A stretch of 23,105 nt of DNA from RGIG3994 sp045589735 (GTDB lineage Bacteria; Bacillota; Clostridia; Oscillospirales; CAG-272), in NCBI GenBank assembly GCA_045589735.1, contig JAZNPQ010000128.1:1-23105 (forward strand), read 5' to 3'. Shown in pieces: positions 15,686-23,105 of the stretch. The notes under the pieces were generated by a model. It searched no databases. It saw nothing but the letters and a program-made list of their open reading frames with translations, and was not told the DNA's origin. Position numbers and translations under genes: made by a program. The first letter of the stretch is position 1. Every line of letters starts with the position of its first letter.

Positions 15686-17176
15686 ATGGCAAAGAAAGGA
15701 ATTTTGTCGAAAGATAATGTTATATTTAATTCGTTGATATATTCCGTCAGCGGATTACTCTTGAAATGTTTTCAATTTTTCTTATTGCCACTTTATACAG
15801 CGCATTTAACTACCGCCGATTATGGTGTGACAAGCATATCAGCATCATTTATAACGACAATGGGATATATAGTGGCTTTTTCACTTTTTTCAGCAGTATT
15901 GCGATTCTATGTTGACTTAAAGCAAGATTCGGAAAAACTGAAAAGGTTTTACGGTACAATAACCATCTTTGTTTTTATATCCGGAATTATATTTTGTGGC
16001 TTGTTATGTTTGCTTAAGGAACCGCTTTGTAAATATGTTTTTTCAGGAGTGGACTTTTTTCCGATTGTTTTTGTAAGCATAATATCACTGATTTTTAGTT
16101 GTCAGCATCATATTTACGAGAATATATTAAGAAGCCAACAAAAAGCTATTAAATATGCAGTGATTGTAATCGCGTACTTTTTTATAGTTTTGATACTTAA
16201 TATATTGTTTGTAGTAGTTTTCAAAATGGGGGCAACCGGCGTTGTACTTACTACAATGATAGGAAATTTGCTTTATACTGTGTTTTTTATTGTAGATATG
16301 GTATTAAGCAAGTCAATCACATTATGTATTGATGTACCATTGTTAAAAGAGTCACTGAAATATTCCATACCAATAATGCCTCACGATTTATCTACTCAGA
16401 TTGCTCAGCTTGTTTCAAAAGCTTTGATAAGCGGAAATGGGTCGCTTGCGGACTTGGGATTATATTCTGTGGCTTCGCAATTTGCCAACGTGGCGGAAAC
16501 TGTACAAGTGTATATAAATAACGCTTATGGTCCGTGGCTTTATGAAAGATTACACCAAAAGGAGGACGGATACAAAAAAAGCATATCAAATATTGTTGAA
16601 ATGCTATGTGGTGTAATCGGTCTTGCGTTTATTTGTATAGCCTTATTTGCACATGATTATATAGTATTGTTTATTGACAAGTCATATATTGATGCGTGGA
16701 AATTTATACCTCTTATAGTCATAGTGTTTTCGATTAAGACTGTTTATTATTTTTATGTAAATATTTTGTTTTATTACAAAGAGGCATCAAGATTGCTTTT
16801 TGTAGCAACGGTGTCAAGTAGTATGTTGAATGTAATTTTATCAACATTCATAATCCCGAAATATGGGGCTTATGGTTCGATTTTTGCGGATGGTATATCT
16901 ATGTTTGTCCGAGCGGCAATAGTAATAATAATAAGCAAAAGGTACGAGGACATTGGTCTTAAAATCAGTAATTTTATAAAGAACTTTTTTACAGTTATGT
17001 TCTTTATATTTGGAGGACATATTTTATCCTATACAATGTATGGGAATAGCTTCAATATTTGGAATCTAGCTTATAAGATATTATTTGTTTTAGTATATGC
17101 CATAATTTTAGTTTGTAGGCACAAGAAACAAATAATAGGATTCATAAAAATGTTTAAGGGGAAGAAGAAGGGATAG
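15686..17176 (+). CDS. wzx: Wzx-like polysaccharide flippase (MOP superfamily)
   Basis: The 496-residue protein is a multi-pass membrane protein of the length and pattern of Wzx/RfbX flippases, with about 12-14 hydrophobic segments. Characteristic features are the N-terminal LLKCFQFFLLPLYTAHLTTADYG stretch (positions about 25-47, a typical MOP opening), SIPIMPHDLS near 230, and charged short loops between helices. It would move the undecaprenyl-linked repeat unit to the outer face. The ribosome binding site is AAGGAG, 7 bases before the ATG. The gene is markedly AT-rich. Its presence with a Wzy-like protein is the main reason to assign a Wzx/Wzy route rather than an ABC transporter. Confidence 0.9.
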   Translation: MAKKGILSKDNVIFNSLIYSVSGLLLKCFQFFLLPLYTAHLTTADYGVTSISASFITTMGYIVAFSLFSAVLRFYVDLKQDSEKLKRFYGTITIFVFISGIIFCGLLCLLKEPLCKYVFSGVDFFPIVFVSIISLIFSCQHHIYENILRSQQKAIKYAVIVIAYFFIVLILNILFVVVFKMGATGVVLTTMIGNLLYTVFFIVDMVLSKSITLCIDVPLLKESLKYSIPIMPHDLSTQIAQLVSKALISGNGSLADLGLYSVASQFANVAETVQVYINNAYGPWLYERLHQKEDGYKKSISNIVEMLCGVIGLAFICIALFAHDYIVLFIDKSYIDAWKFIPLIVIVFSIKTVYYFYVNILFYYKEASRLLFVATVSSSMLNVILSTFIIPKYGAYGSIFADGISMFVRAAIVIIISKRYEDIGLKISNFIKNFFTVMFFIFGGHILSYTMYGNSFNIWNLAYKILFVLVYAIILVCRHKKQIIGFIKMFKGKKKG

Positions 17177-17178
17177 TT

Positions 17179-18318
17179 ATGGATTTTAAAAAAAAGCTTA
17201 TAAAGGCCTTTATACGGGTAAGTAAAGTTTTTAAAAATAACCGAATAAAGACAGTTTTATTTGAAAGTTTTTCGGGGGCATCATATTCGGACAATCCAAG
17301 AGCTATATCTGAAGCTCTTCATAAGGTGGCACCAGAAGTAGATATAGTGTGGGCCCTTAAAAACCCTAAAAAAAGTACAGCGCCAGAATATATAAGAAAA
17401 ATTAGCAGAACTGATATATTTAGCTACTATAAAGAATATGCCAATGCAGATGTGTATGTAACAAATATGGAATTTATGGATTTACCAAAGAAAAAAAATC
17501 AGTACTACATACAGACTTGGCACGGAGACCGTGCATTTAAAAAAGTGTTATGGGATTCTGATTATCAAATAAATAAACCCAATGAATCCAAGGAAGGGGT
17601 ATGTGATCTGGCTATTGCCGGGTCAAAGTATGGTGTGCGCCAGTATCGATCTGCGTTTTTGTATAATGGTGAAGTGTTAGAGGTAGGAACTCCAAGAGAT
17701 GACAGATTGGTCAATCCATCGATAGAAGAAATAAAAAACATAAAGAAAAAGCTTGGTATTGGTGAAAATACACGCGTTTTATTATATGCACCTACTCTAC
17801 GAAGGAAAGCTGTAAGTGAAAAGACGGAGCAGGAAATTCAAAATATAGACATAGAAAAAACCCTTAATGCCCTGGAAGAAAAATTTGGTTGCAAATGGGT
17901 ATGCTTTGTAAGAGCGCATATTGCAGTTTCAGGAATAAGTGGGGTTAAGTACAGCGATAAAATTATAAATGTAACAGACATAGAAGATATGGCGGATTTG
18001 CTACTTATATCCGATATGCTTATAACTGATTACTCGTCCAGTGCCGGAGATTTTGCGCTTCTTAACCGACCAATAATTTTGTTCCAGTCAGATATAAAAC
18101 AGTACATAGAAAGAGATCGTAATTTTTACTTTAATATGGAAGATAGCCCATATTATATAGCAGAAAATCAACAAGAACTGGAAAACATTATTTACAAATT
18201 AAACGAAGAGGATGTCACGGAAAACTGCAAAGCAATTCTTGATTTTTATGAAACAAATGAAACGGGAAAAGCATCAGAAACTGTAGCTAAAATTATAAAA
18301 GAGAAGTTGAAAATATAG
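17179..18318 (+). CDS. TagF/TarF-like polyol-phosphate transferase (CDP-glycerol glycerophosphotransferase family)
   Basis: The 379-residue product matches PF04464 enzymes, which move glycerol- or ribitol-phosphate from the CDP form to a lipid-linked or sugar acceptor, as in teichoic acid synthesis. Visible motifs are QTWHGDRAFKK (112-122, catalytic His115), GTPRDDRL (170-177), YAPTLRR (203-209), RAH (245-247) and LITDYSSSAGDFAL (281-294). The size is that of a single catalytic domain with no N-terminal glycosyltransferase. It is separated from the flippase by 2 bases. The next gene encodes a cytidylyltransferase fusion that could make the CDP-polyol donor, so the pair likely adds a polyol phosphate to the repeat unit. 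Confidence 0.9.
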   Translation: MDFKKKLIKAFIRVSKVFKNNRIKTVLFESFSGASYSDNPRAISEALHKVAPEVDIVWALKNPKKSTAPEYIRKISRTDIFSYYKEYANADVYVTNMEFMDLPKKKNQYYIQTWHGDRAFKKVLWDSDYQINKPNESKEGVCDLAIAGSKYGVRQYRSAFLYNGEVLEVGTPRDDRLVNPSIEEIKNIKKKLGIGENTRVLLYAPTLRRKAVSEKTEQEIQNIDIEKTLNALEEKFGCKWVCFVRAHIAVSGISGVKYSDKIINVTDIEDMADLLLISDMLITDYSSSAGDFALLNRPIILFQSDIKQYIERDRNFYFNMEDSPYYIAENQQELENIIYKLNEEDVTENCKAILDFYETNETGKASETVAKIIKEKLKI

Positions 18319-18332
18319 TGGAGGATAAATCT

Positions 18333-19496
18333 ATGAAGAGAGCATTGGTAGTGGGAGGAAATAGTGGAATAGGTCTGGCAATTGTACTTAAGTTGCTCGA
18401 CGAAAAATATGAGCACGTATATATTGTCGGTAAGGATGAGCCGATCCTTTCTGATATACCGATGGCATATATACAAAGGTATAATGAAAGTATTTCTTTT
18501 TCTCGTATCAATTTAATTTCTGAACAGTACCACATATTTGATGATATAAATGACATAGATACGCTTGTTATAACAGCGGGATTTGGCCGTGTGGCACCAT
18601 TTGAAGACTTGACAGGAACTGAAATAACGAATCTGATTAAATGTAATGAATTAGGAGCTATACGGATTGTAAAGGCGTACTATGAAAAAATAAAAGCACA
18701 AGATGATTTTTACTGTGCAATAATGGGAAGCATAGCAGGACACGTTGCATCTCCTTTGTTCTCTGTCTATGGAGCATCTAAAATGGGGTTGTGTGGTTTT
18801 ATCGAAAATATAAATGCTGAACTTAAGGCGTCAGGATGCAAAAACAGAATCCTTGATGTATCTCCCGGCTCTATTGGCGGAACGAAATTCCATGGTGACA
18901 AAAACAATATAGAACAGGTCATAGAGCTTGCAGGAAAAATAGTAAAAAAGATGAAAAATAAGGAAACACTATATATACCAAAATATGAAGAAGTATTTAA
19001 AAACGTTGTAAAAAGGTATAAAGAAGACCCGGAGAAGTATGCTGCAGAGAGCTATGAATATAAGATGAATAACTCATGTATATCAACCAAGCCACAGGTA
19101 GTTGTGGGGTATTTGAGCGGCACTTTTGACCTTTTTCATATTGGTCATTTGAACTTGCTTAAAAGAGCAAAAGAACAATGCGATTATTTGGTAGTTGGTG
19201 TCCATGAGAGTGGTGCTTGGAAAGGAAAGGAAACATTTATCCCATTTGAAGAAAGAGCGGAAATTGTCAGAAACATTAAATATGTAGATGAAGTCATAAA
19301 ATCTTTCTCTGAAGATAGTGATGCTCATGATGTTATAAAATATAACAAGCTGTTTGTAGGAAGCGATTATAAGGGCTCAGAAAGATTTATTAGATATGAG
19401 CAAATTTTAAAAGATAAAGGCGTGGAGATAGTGTACTTCCCATATACAAAAGAAACAAGTAGTACGCAGTTACGAGAAAGGCTAAAACAAAAATAA
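18333..19496 (+). CDS. SDR oxidoreductase fused to TagD-like cytidylyltransferase
   Basis: The 387-residue protein has two domains. Residues 1-about 215 form a classical SDR: GGNSGIG (8-14), catalytic S133 and Y146-GAS-K150. Residues about 255-387 form a TagD/GCT-type nucleotidyltransferase: GTFDLFHIGH (263-272), ERAEIVRNIKYVDEV (307-321) and SSTQLRER (376-383). It likely reduces a sugar or keto-phosphate to a polyol phosphate and activates it with CTP for the TagF-like enzyme just upstream. The exact polyol is unknown; glycerol is favoured by the TagD-type domain. The start at 18333 follows GGAGG by 8 bases; a GTG at 18318 lies before that site and is rejected. Confidence 0.88.
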   Translation: MKRALVVGGNSGIGLAIVLKLLDEKYEHVYIVGKDEPILSDIPMAYIQRYNESISFSRINLISEQYHIFDDINDIDTLVITAGFGRVAPFEDLTGTEITNLIKCNELGAIRIVKAYYEKIKAQDDFYCAIMGSIAGHVASPLFSVYGASKMGLCGFIENINAELKASGCKNRILDVSPGSIGGTKFHGDKNNIEQVIELAGKIVKKMKNKETLYIPKYEEVFKNVVKRYKEDPEKYAAESYEYKMNNSCISTKPQVVVGYLSGTFDLFHIGHLNLLKRAKEQCDYLVVGVHESGAWKGKETFIPFEERAEIVRNIKYVDEVIKSFSEDSDAHDVIKYNKLFVGSDYKGSERFIRYEQILKDKGVEIVYFPYTKETSSTQLRERLKQK

Positions 19497-19693
19497 GGAA
19501 AAAATTAATAACAAATAATTTCAAAAATATGCTGTACCTGTTTGCTGCAAATGCGGTTGGATGTGACATATAAACATACGATGAGCTTAATTTCGCAAGC
19601 TTTCGGTGTAGCGATGAATAGTTGGAGCTACTGTCCAAGCGTTTCCAACCGATCATATCGTAAAATTTATTTAATTATTCAAGGAGCAATACC
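19497..19693. other. Non-coding junction between the AT-rich cassette and the UDP-uronate module
   Basis: This 197-base gap is by far the largest within the plus-strand locus. It contains no supported gene. Two weak hairpins can be drawn: AGCTT/AAGCT around 19585 and GTTGGA/TCCAAC at about 19620-19651. Neither is followed by a T run, so a terminator is not supported. A possible TATAAA near 19572 lacks a good -35. The gap coincides with a sharp rise in GC. It may hold a relic or an unrecognised promoter. The ribosome binding site of the next gene (AAGGAG) is at its right end. Confidence 0.45.
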
Positions 19694-20788
19694 ATGCTTA
19701 CAAACAATATAAACCTATCCTCAGGCTCTATCCTCGTCACCGGTGCTGCCGGCTTTATCGGTTCTAATCTTGTCCTTGAACTGCTTCGCTCGGTTGACGG
19801 TGTAAAAATCGTCGGTCTTGATAATCTCAACGACTATTACGACGTATCCATAAAGGAATACCGTCTTTCCGAAATCGAAAAGCTCGCTACAGAGCGCCCC
19901 TCGTGCAGCTGGGAATTCGTTAAAGGCAATCTTGCCGACCGCGCACTTATCGACAGTCTTTTTGAAAAGCATCGCTTTTCGGTTGTCGTCAACCTCGCAG
20001 CGCAAGCAGGTGTGCGTTATTCCATAACTAACCCCGATGTTTACATTGAATCCAATATTATCGGATTCTACAATATTCTTGAAGCCTGCCGCGCATATCC
20101 CGTCGAGCATCTCGTCTATGCGTCGTCCTCGTCGGTTTACGGCACGAACAAAAAGATTCCCTACTCCACCGACGACAAGGTAGACAATCCCGTCAGCCTC
20201 TACGCCGCCACAAAGAAAAGCAACGAGCTTATGGCGCACGCCTACAGCAAGCTTTACAATATCCCCTCGACAGGTCTTCGATTCTTTACCGTTTACGGTC
20301 CGGCAGGCAGACCCGATATGGCGTATTTCGGCTTTACCAACAAGCTGATAAAGGGTGAAACCATACAAATATTCAACTACGGAAACTGCAAACGCGACTT
20401 CACTTACGTTGACGATATTGTCACAGGTGTCAAGCACGTTATGCAAAATGCACCCGAAAAAGAAAACGGTGAGGACGGTCTGCCGATTCCGCCCTACCGT
20501 GTATATAATATAGGAAACAACAGTCCCGAAAACCTGCTTGACTTTGTAACTATTCTTGAAGAAGAGCTGGTTCGCGCGGGCGTTCTTCCGTCGGATTACG
20601 ATTTCGAAGCTCACAAAAAGCTCGTACCGATGCAACCGGGAGACGTTCCGATTACCTACGCCGACACCTCAGCTCTTGAGCGTGATTTCGGCTTTAAGCC
20701 GTCAACAACTCTCAGAGAAGGAATTCGCAGTTTCTCTGAATGGTACTATAATTTCTATATAAAAAATAAGAGGAGTATACGCACATGA
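19694..20788 (+). CDS. UDP-glucuronate 4-epimerase (CapI-like)
   Basis: The 364-residue extended SDR has GAAGFIG (17-23), LDNLNDYYD (42-50), the ASSSSVYG catalytic-Ser block (143-150), Y170-AAT-K174, and RPDMAYFGFT after VYGPAG, the combination typical of CapI/LpsL-type UDP-glucuronate 4-epimerases. It would interconvert UDP-glucuronate and UDP-galacturonate in the cytoplasm. Pairing with UDP-glucose dehydrogenase directly downstream supports this over a GalE role. AAGGAG is 7 bases before the start. Codon use is GC-richer than in the genes to its left. The last 4 bases overlap the next start. Confidence 0.9.
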   Translation: MLTNNINLSSGSILVTGAAGFIGSNLVLELLRSVDGVKIVGLDNLNDYYDVSIKEYRLSEIEKLATERPSCSWEFVKGNLADRALIDSLFEKHRFSVVVNLAAQAGVRYSITNPDVYIESNIIGFYNILEACRAYPVEHLVYASSSSVYGTNKKIPYSTDDKVDNPVSLYAATKKSNELMAHAYSKLYNIPSTGLRFFTVYGPAGRPDMAYFGFTNKLIKGETIQIFNYGNCKRDFTYVDDIVTGVKHVMQNAPEKENGEDGLPIPPYRVYNIGNNSPENLLDFVTILEEELVRAGVLPSDYDFEAHKKLVPMQPGDVPITYADTSALERDFGFKPSTTLREGIRSFSEWYYNFYIKNKRSIRT

Positions 20789-21969
20789 AAATAGCAGTCG
20801 CAGGTACAGGATACGTTGGTCTTTCCATGGCTGTGCTTTTGGCACAGCACAATGAGGTTACGGCAGTTGACATCATTCCCGAAAAGGTCGAAATGCTCAA
20901 TGCGAAAAGATCTCCTATTATTGACAAGGAGATAGAAGAATACCTTGCAACGAAAAATCTTAACCTCACGGCGACGACCGACGGAGAAGCCGCATATAAA
21001 AATGCCGAATTTGTCATAATTTCTACGCCTACAAACTACGACCCGTCAAAGAATTATTTTGATACAAGCTCTGTTGAAGCGGTTATTGAACAGGTAATGG
21101 CTGTAAATCCAAATGCAATAATGATAGTAAAGTCTACAGTACCCGTTGGCTATACCGCTGACGTTCGCGAAAAATACTCTTCCGACAATATCCTGTTCAG
21201 CCCTGAATTTTTGCGAGAAGGACGCGCACTGTACGACAATCTTTATCCAAGCCGTATAATCGTCGGTGTTCCGCTTGAAAACGCGCGACTTTACAAGGCG
21301 GCAGAGACCTTTGCGAATATGCTGAAGGAGGGCGCTATAAAGGAAGACATAGAGGTTCGTTTTATGAATCCGACTGAAGCCGAAGCGGTCAAGCTTTTTG
21401 CCAACACATATCTTGCGCTTCGTGTTTCCTTCTTCAATGAGCTTGATACATACGCCGCCGTGCGCGGGCTCGACACAAAATCAATTATAGAAGGCGTCGG
21501 TCTTGACCCGAGAATCGGATCTCACTATAATAATCCGTCCTTCGGTTACGGCGGTTACTGTCTACCAAAAGATACAAAGCAGCTTCTCGCAAATTACAAC
21601 GACGTTCCGCAGAATATTATATCGGCTATAGTTTCTGCAAACAGTACGCGTAAGGACTTTATTGCCGATCAGATAATCGCAAAGCACCCGAAAATTGTCG
21701 GCGTTTACCGCCTTACGATGAAGTCGGGCAGTGATAATTTCCGTCAGTCCTCGATCCAAGGCGTTATGAAACGCATAAAAGCAAAAGGTATTGAGGTCGT
21801 TGTATACGAGCCCACCTTGAAGGAAAGTACGTTCTTCAACAGCCGTGTTATAACCGATCTTAACGAATTCAAGCAGATATCCGACGTGATTATCGCAAAC
21901 CGTTACAACGACGATATTGCCGACGTACTCGATAAGGTCTACACAAGAGACCTGTATTTTAGGGATTAA
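20785..21969 (+). CDS. ugd: UDP-glucose 6-dehydrogenase
   Basis: The 394-residue protein has the NAD-binding GTGYVGL (7-13), STPTNYD (80-86), STVPVGYT (117-124), the helix-forming EAVKLFANTYLALRVSFFNE (200-219) with catalytic Lys203, and the catalytic cysteine C259 in GGYCLPKDTKQL. This is the set of UDP-glucose dehydrogenases, which oxidise UDP-glucose to UDP-glucuronate with two NAD+. Length is near the 388-residue short type. The product feeds the epimerase encoded just before it. The GAGGAG site precedes the start by 9 bases within the end of the previous gene (ATGA overlap). Tyrosine-kinase control of such enzymes is known, but no kinase gene is present here. Confidence 0.95.
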   Translation: MKIAVAGTGYVGLSMAVLLAQHNEVTAVDIIPEKVEMLNAKRSPIIDKEIEEYLATKNLNLTATTDGEAAYKNAEFVIISTPTNYDPSKNYFDTSSVEAVIEQVMAVNPNAIMIVKSTVPVGYTADVREKYSSDNILFSPEFLREGRALYDNLYPSRIIVGVPLENARLYKAAETFANMLKEGAIKEDIEVRFMNPTEAEAVKLFANTYLALRVSFFNELDTYAAVRGLDTKSIIEGVGLDPRIGSHYNNPSFGYGGYCLPKDTKQLLANYNDVPQNIISAIVSANSTRKDFIADQIIAKHPKIVGVYRLTMKSGSDNFRQSSIQGVMKRIKAKGIEVVVYEPTLKESTFFNSRVITDLNEFKQISDVIIANRYNDDIADVLDKVYTRDLYFRD

Positions 21970-21982
21970 ACAAGGAGATTTT

Positions 21983-23105
21983 ATGACCGCAAGCGAAAGA
22001 TTTGAACATATCTATAAAAAACCGCCATTATATACAGCGTTTACTCCCTACAGAGTGTGCCCCATCGGTGCGCATTCAGACCATCAGTTAGGAAAGATCA
22101 CGGGATTTGCCATCGACAAAGGAATACATATCGCATACGCACCCAAAGAAAACGGTGTCGTTGAGATTCAGTCGATGCAGTTTGAAAAGCGTGCGCAATG
22201 GCATATTGAAGCAACGCCTAACATAAAGGAAAACGATTGGGCTGACCACCTGCGCGGCGCGACTATTGCGCTTCATAAGCGTTATCCTCTTCGTAAAGGT
22301 CTGTCTGCCGTTATCAACGGCGAGCTTCCTATAGGCGGTCTTTCTTCGTCTGCGGCAGTCATCATTACATTTTTGACAGCACTTTGTAGGCTCAACAGCA
22401 TTACGCTTGAGCCAAATGAGCTTATCACCATAGCAAAAGAGGCAGAAAATAAATATGTCGGTGTTTCCTGCGGTAAGCTGGATCAGTCCTGTGAGGTGTA
22501 CTGCCGTCGAGACAGCTTGCTCTATATGGATCTGCTCGACGACAGCTATGAGCTTATTCCAAAGCCGCAGAATATGAAGCCCTTTAAAATAGCAATATTT
22601 TTCTCGGGACTTGAGCGCAGTCTTGCAGGCTCTGCCTTTAATATGCGAGTTGACGAATGCAGAAGTGCAGCGTATGCGCTCAAAGCCTACGCTGATATCC
22701 CTTACGGCAAATTCGAAGAGACCAATCTCCGTGACGTACCGTATGAAGAATATCTCAAACACAAGGACAAGCTTCCGGAAAATTGGCGACGCCGAGCTGA
22801 GCATTGGTTCACGGAGTTTATGCGTGTAGAACGTGGAGCGGAGGCTTTCAGAAAAGGAGATATCGAAGAATTCGGTAAGCTTTCATTTGAAAGCGGTCAT
22901 TCTTCAATATATAATTGGGAGACAGGCTCTCCCGAGCTAAAAACGCTGTATGAAATCATGACTCATACCGACGGAATATACGGCGGACGTTTCAGCGGAG
23001 CAGGGTTTAAAGGTTGTTGTATGGCGCTTATTGACCCAAGCTATAAAAAAAGCATAGAAAAAAATGTAACTGAAAAATATCTTGCAATGTTCCCAAGTCG
23101 GAGGC
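21983..23105 (+). CDS. GHMP sugar kinase, galacturonokinase-like (partial, cut by window edge)
   Basis: The reading frame is open for 374 codons to the end of the window, so the C-terminus is missing. GHMP motifs are present: motif 1 YRVCPIGAHSDHQ (23-35), ATP-binding GGLSSSAA (118-125), CGKLDQS (163-169) with the likely catalytic D167, and motif 3 GRFSGAGFKGCC (335-346). Galactokinases usually have GEHTDY in motif 1; the CPIGAHxDHQ form recalls plant galacturonokinase. Next to UDP-glucose dehydrogenase and UDP-glucuronate 4-epimerase, phosphorylation of galacturonate (or a related uronate) for salvage into UDP-GalA is plausible, but galactose cannot be excluded. AAGGAG lies 6 bases before the start. 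Confidence 0.8.
   Translation, partial: MTASERFEHIYKKPPLYTAFTPYRVCPIGAHSDHQLGKITGFAIDKGIHIAYAPKENGVVEIQSMQFEKRAQWHIEATPNIKENDWADHLRGATIALHKRYPLRKGLSAVINGELPIGGLSSSAAVIITFLTALCRLNSITLEPNELITIAKEAENKYVGVSCGKLDQSCEVYCRRDSLLYMDLLDDSYELIPKPQNMKPFKIAIFFSGLERSLAGSAFNMRVDECRSAAYALKAYADIPYGKFEETNLRDVPYEEYLKHKDKLPENWRRRAEHWFTEFMRVERGAEAFRKGDIEEFGKLSFESGHSSIYNWETGSPELKTLYEIMTHTDGIYGGRFSGAGFKGCCMALIDPSYKKSIEKNVTEKYLAMFPSRR

Noticed and set aside
19390..19656. Minus-strand open frame of 88 codons across the junction
   Set aside because: It has no ribosome binding site before its ATG, no recognisable motif, and its second half is antisense to the cytidylyltransferase domain.
19721..20635. Long minus-strand open frame (304 codons)
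   Set aside because: It lies fully antisense to the well-supported UDP-glucuronate 4-epimerase gene and shows no family motif; it is a by-product of codon bias.
22088..22804. Minus-strand open frame of 238 codons
   Set aside because: It is antisense to the GHMP kinase, which has motifs 1 and 2, the catalytic Asp and a good ribosome binding site.
5378..23105. Calling the whole locus a teichuronopeptide or a classical teichoic acid locus
   Set aside because: Only some components match each pathway; polymerisation by Wzx/Wzy and several GT2 enzymes points to a different heteropolymer.

Overview
The window looks like a chromosomal segment of a low-to-moderate-GC Gram-positive anaerobe, most likely class Clostridia (Bacillota). 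The grounds are strong AGGAGG-type ribosome binding sites, consensus sigma-A promoters (TTGACA/TATAAT), a GlpP-type antiterminator, and a three-component FAD/Fe-S glycerol-3-phosphate oxidation operon of the kind found in clostridia. No species can be named from sequence reading alone. No rRNA, tRNA, CRISPR array or insertion sequence was seen.

Region 1 (1-3667), glycerol-3-phosphate module. A minus-strand operon encodes a GlpA-like FAD oxidoreductase with a C-terminal [2Fe-2S] domain, a second FAD/NAD(P) oxidoreductase, and the start of a DUF1667 Cys-motif protein cut by the window edge. glpP (glycerol-3-phosphate-responsive antiterminator) is transcribed divergently. The operon leader between its promoter and first gene contains an intrinsic terminator, the expected kind of target for GlpP. 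This makes a self-contained, readable regulatory circuit.

Region 2 (3642-5176): malQ (GH77 4-alpha-glucanotransferase), convergent with glpP, sharing a bidirectional terminator and having its own consensus promoter.

Region 3 (5291-23105), a plus-strand surface-glycopolymer locus that runs off the right edge. In order it holds: an NTP_transf_5 nucleotidyltransferase-like protein; a NeuD/PglD-like acyltransferase; a PglC-like initiating phosphoglycosyl transferase; an NAD-dependent sugar epimerase/reductase; a GT2 enzyme; a TupA-like ATP-grasp protein; two more GT2 enzymes; a Wzy-like polymerase; a second TupA-like ATP-grasp protein; a CapA-like phosphoesterase; a Wzx-like flippase; a TagF-like polyol-phosphate transferase; and an SDR-cytidylyltransferase fusion. 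After an approximately 200-base non-coding junction come a UDP-glucuronate 4-epimerase, a UDP-glucose dehydrogenase and a galacturonokinase-like GHMP kinase. Most genes are overlapping or tightly spaced, as in one operon.

Taken together, the locus reads as a Wzx/Wzy pathway. A lipid-linked repeat unit is started by the PglC-like enzyme, extended by GT2 enzymes, flipped and polymerised. Uronic acid donors (UDP-GlcA, UDP-GalA) come from the right-hand genes, and a CDP-activated polyol phosphate is made by the fusion protein and used by the TagF-like transferase. Two TupA-like ATP-grasp proteins and a CapA-like protein hint that amino acids or peptides may also be attached, as in teichuronopeptide. 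The base composition drops sharply in the 13.6-19.5 kb part and rises again at about 19.7 kb, suggesting an exchangeable serotype-like cassette next to a more resident sugar-nucleotide module.
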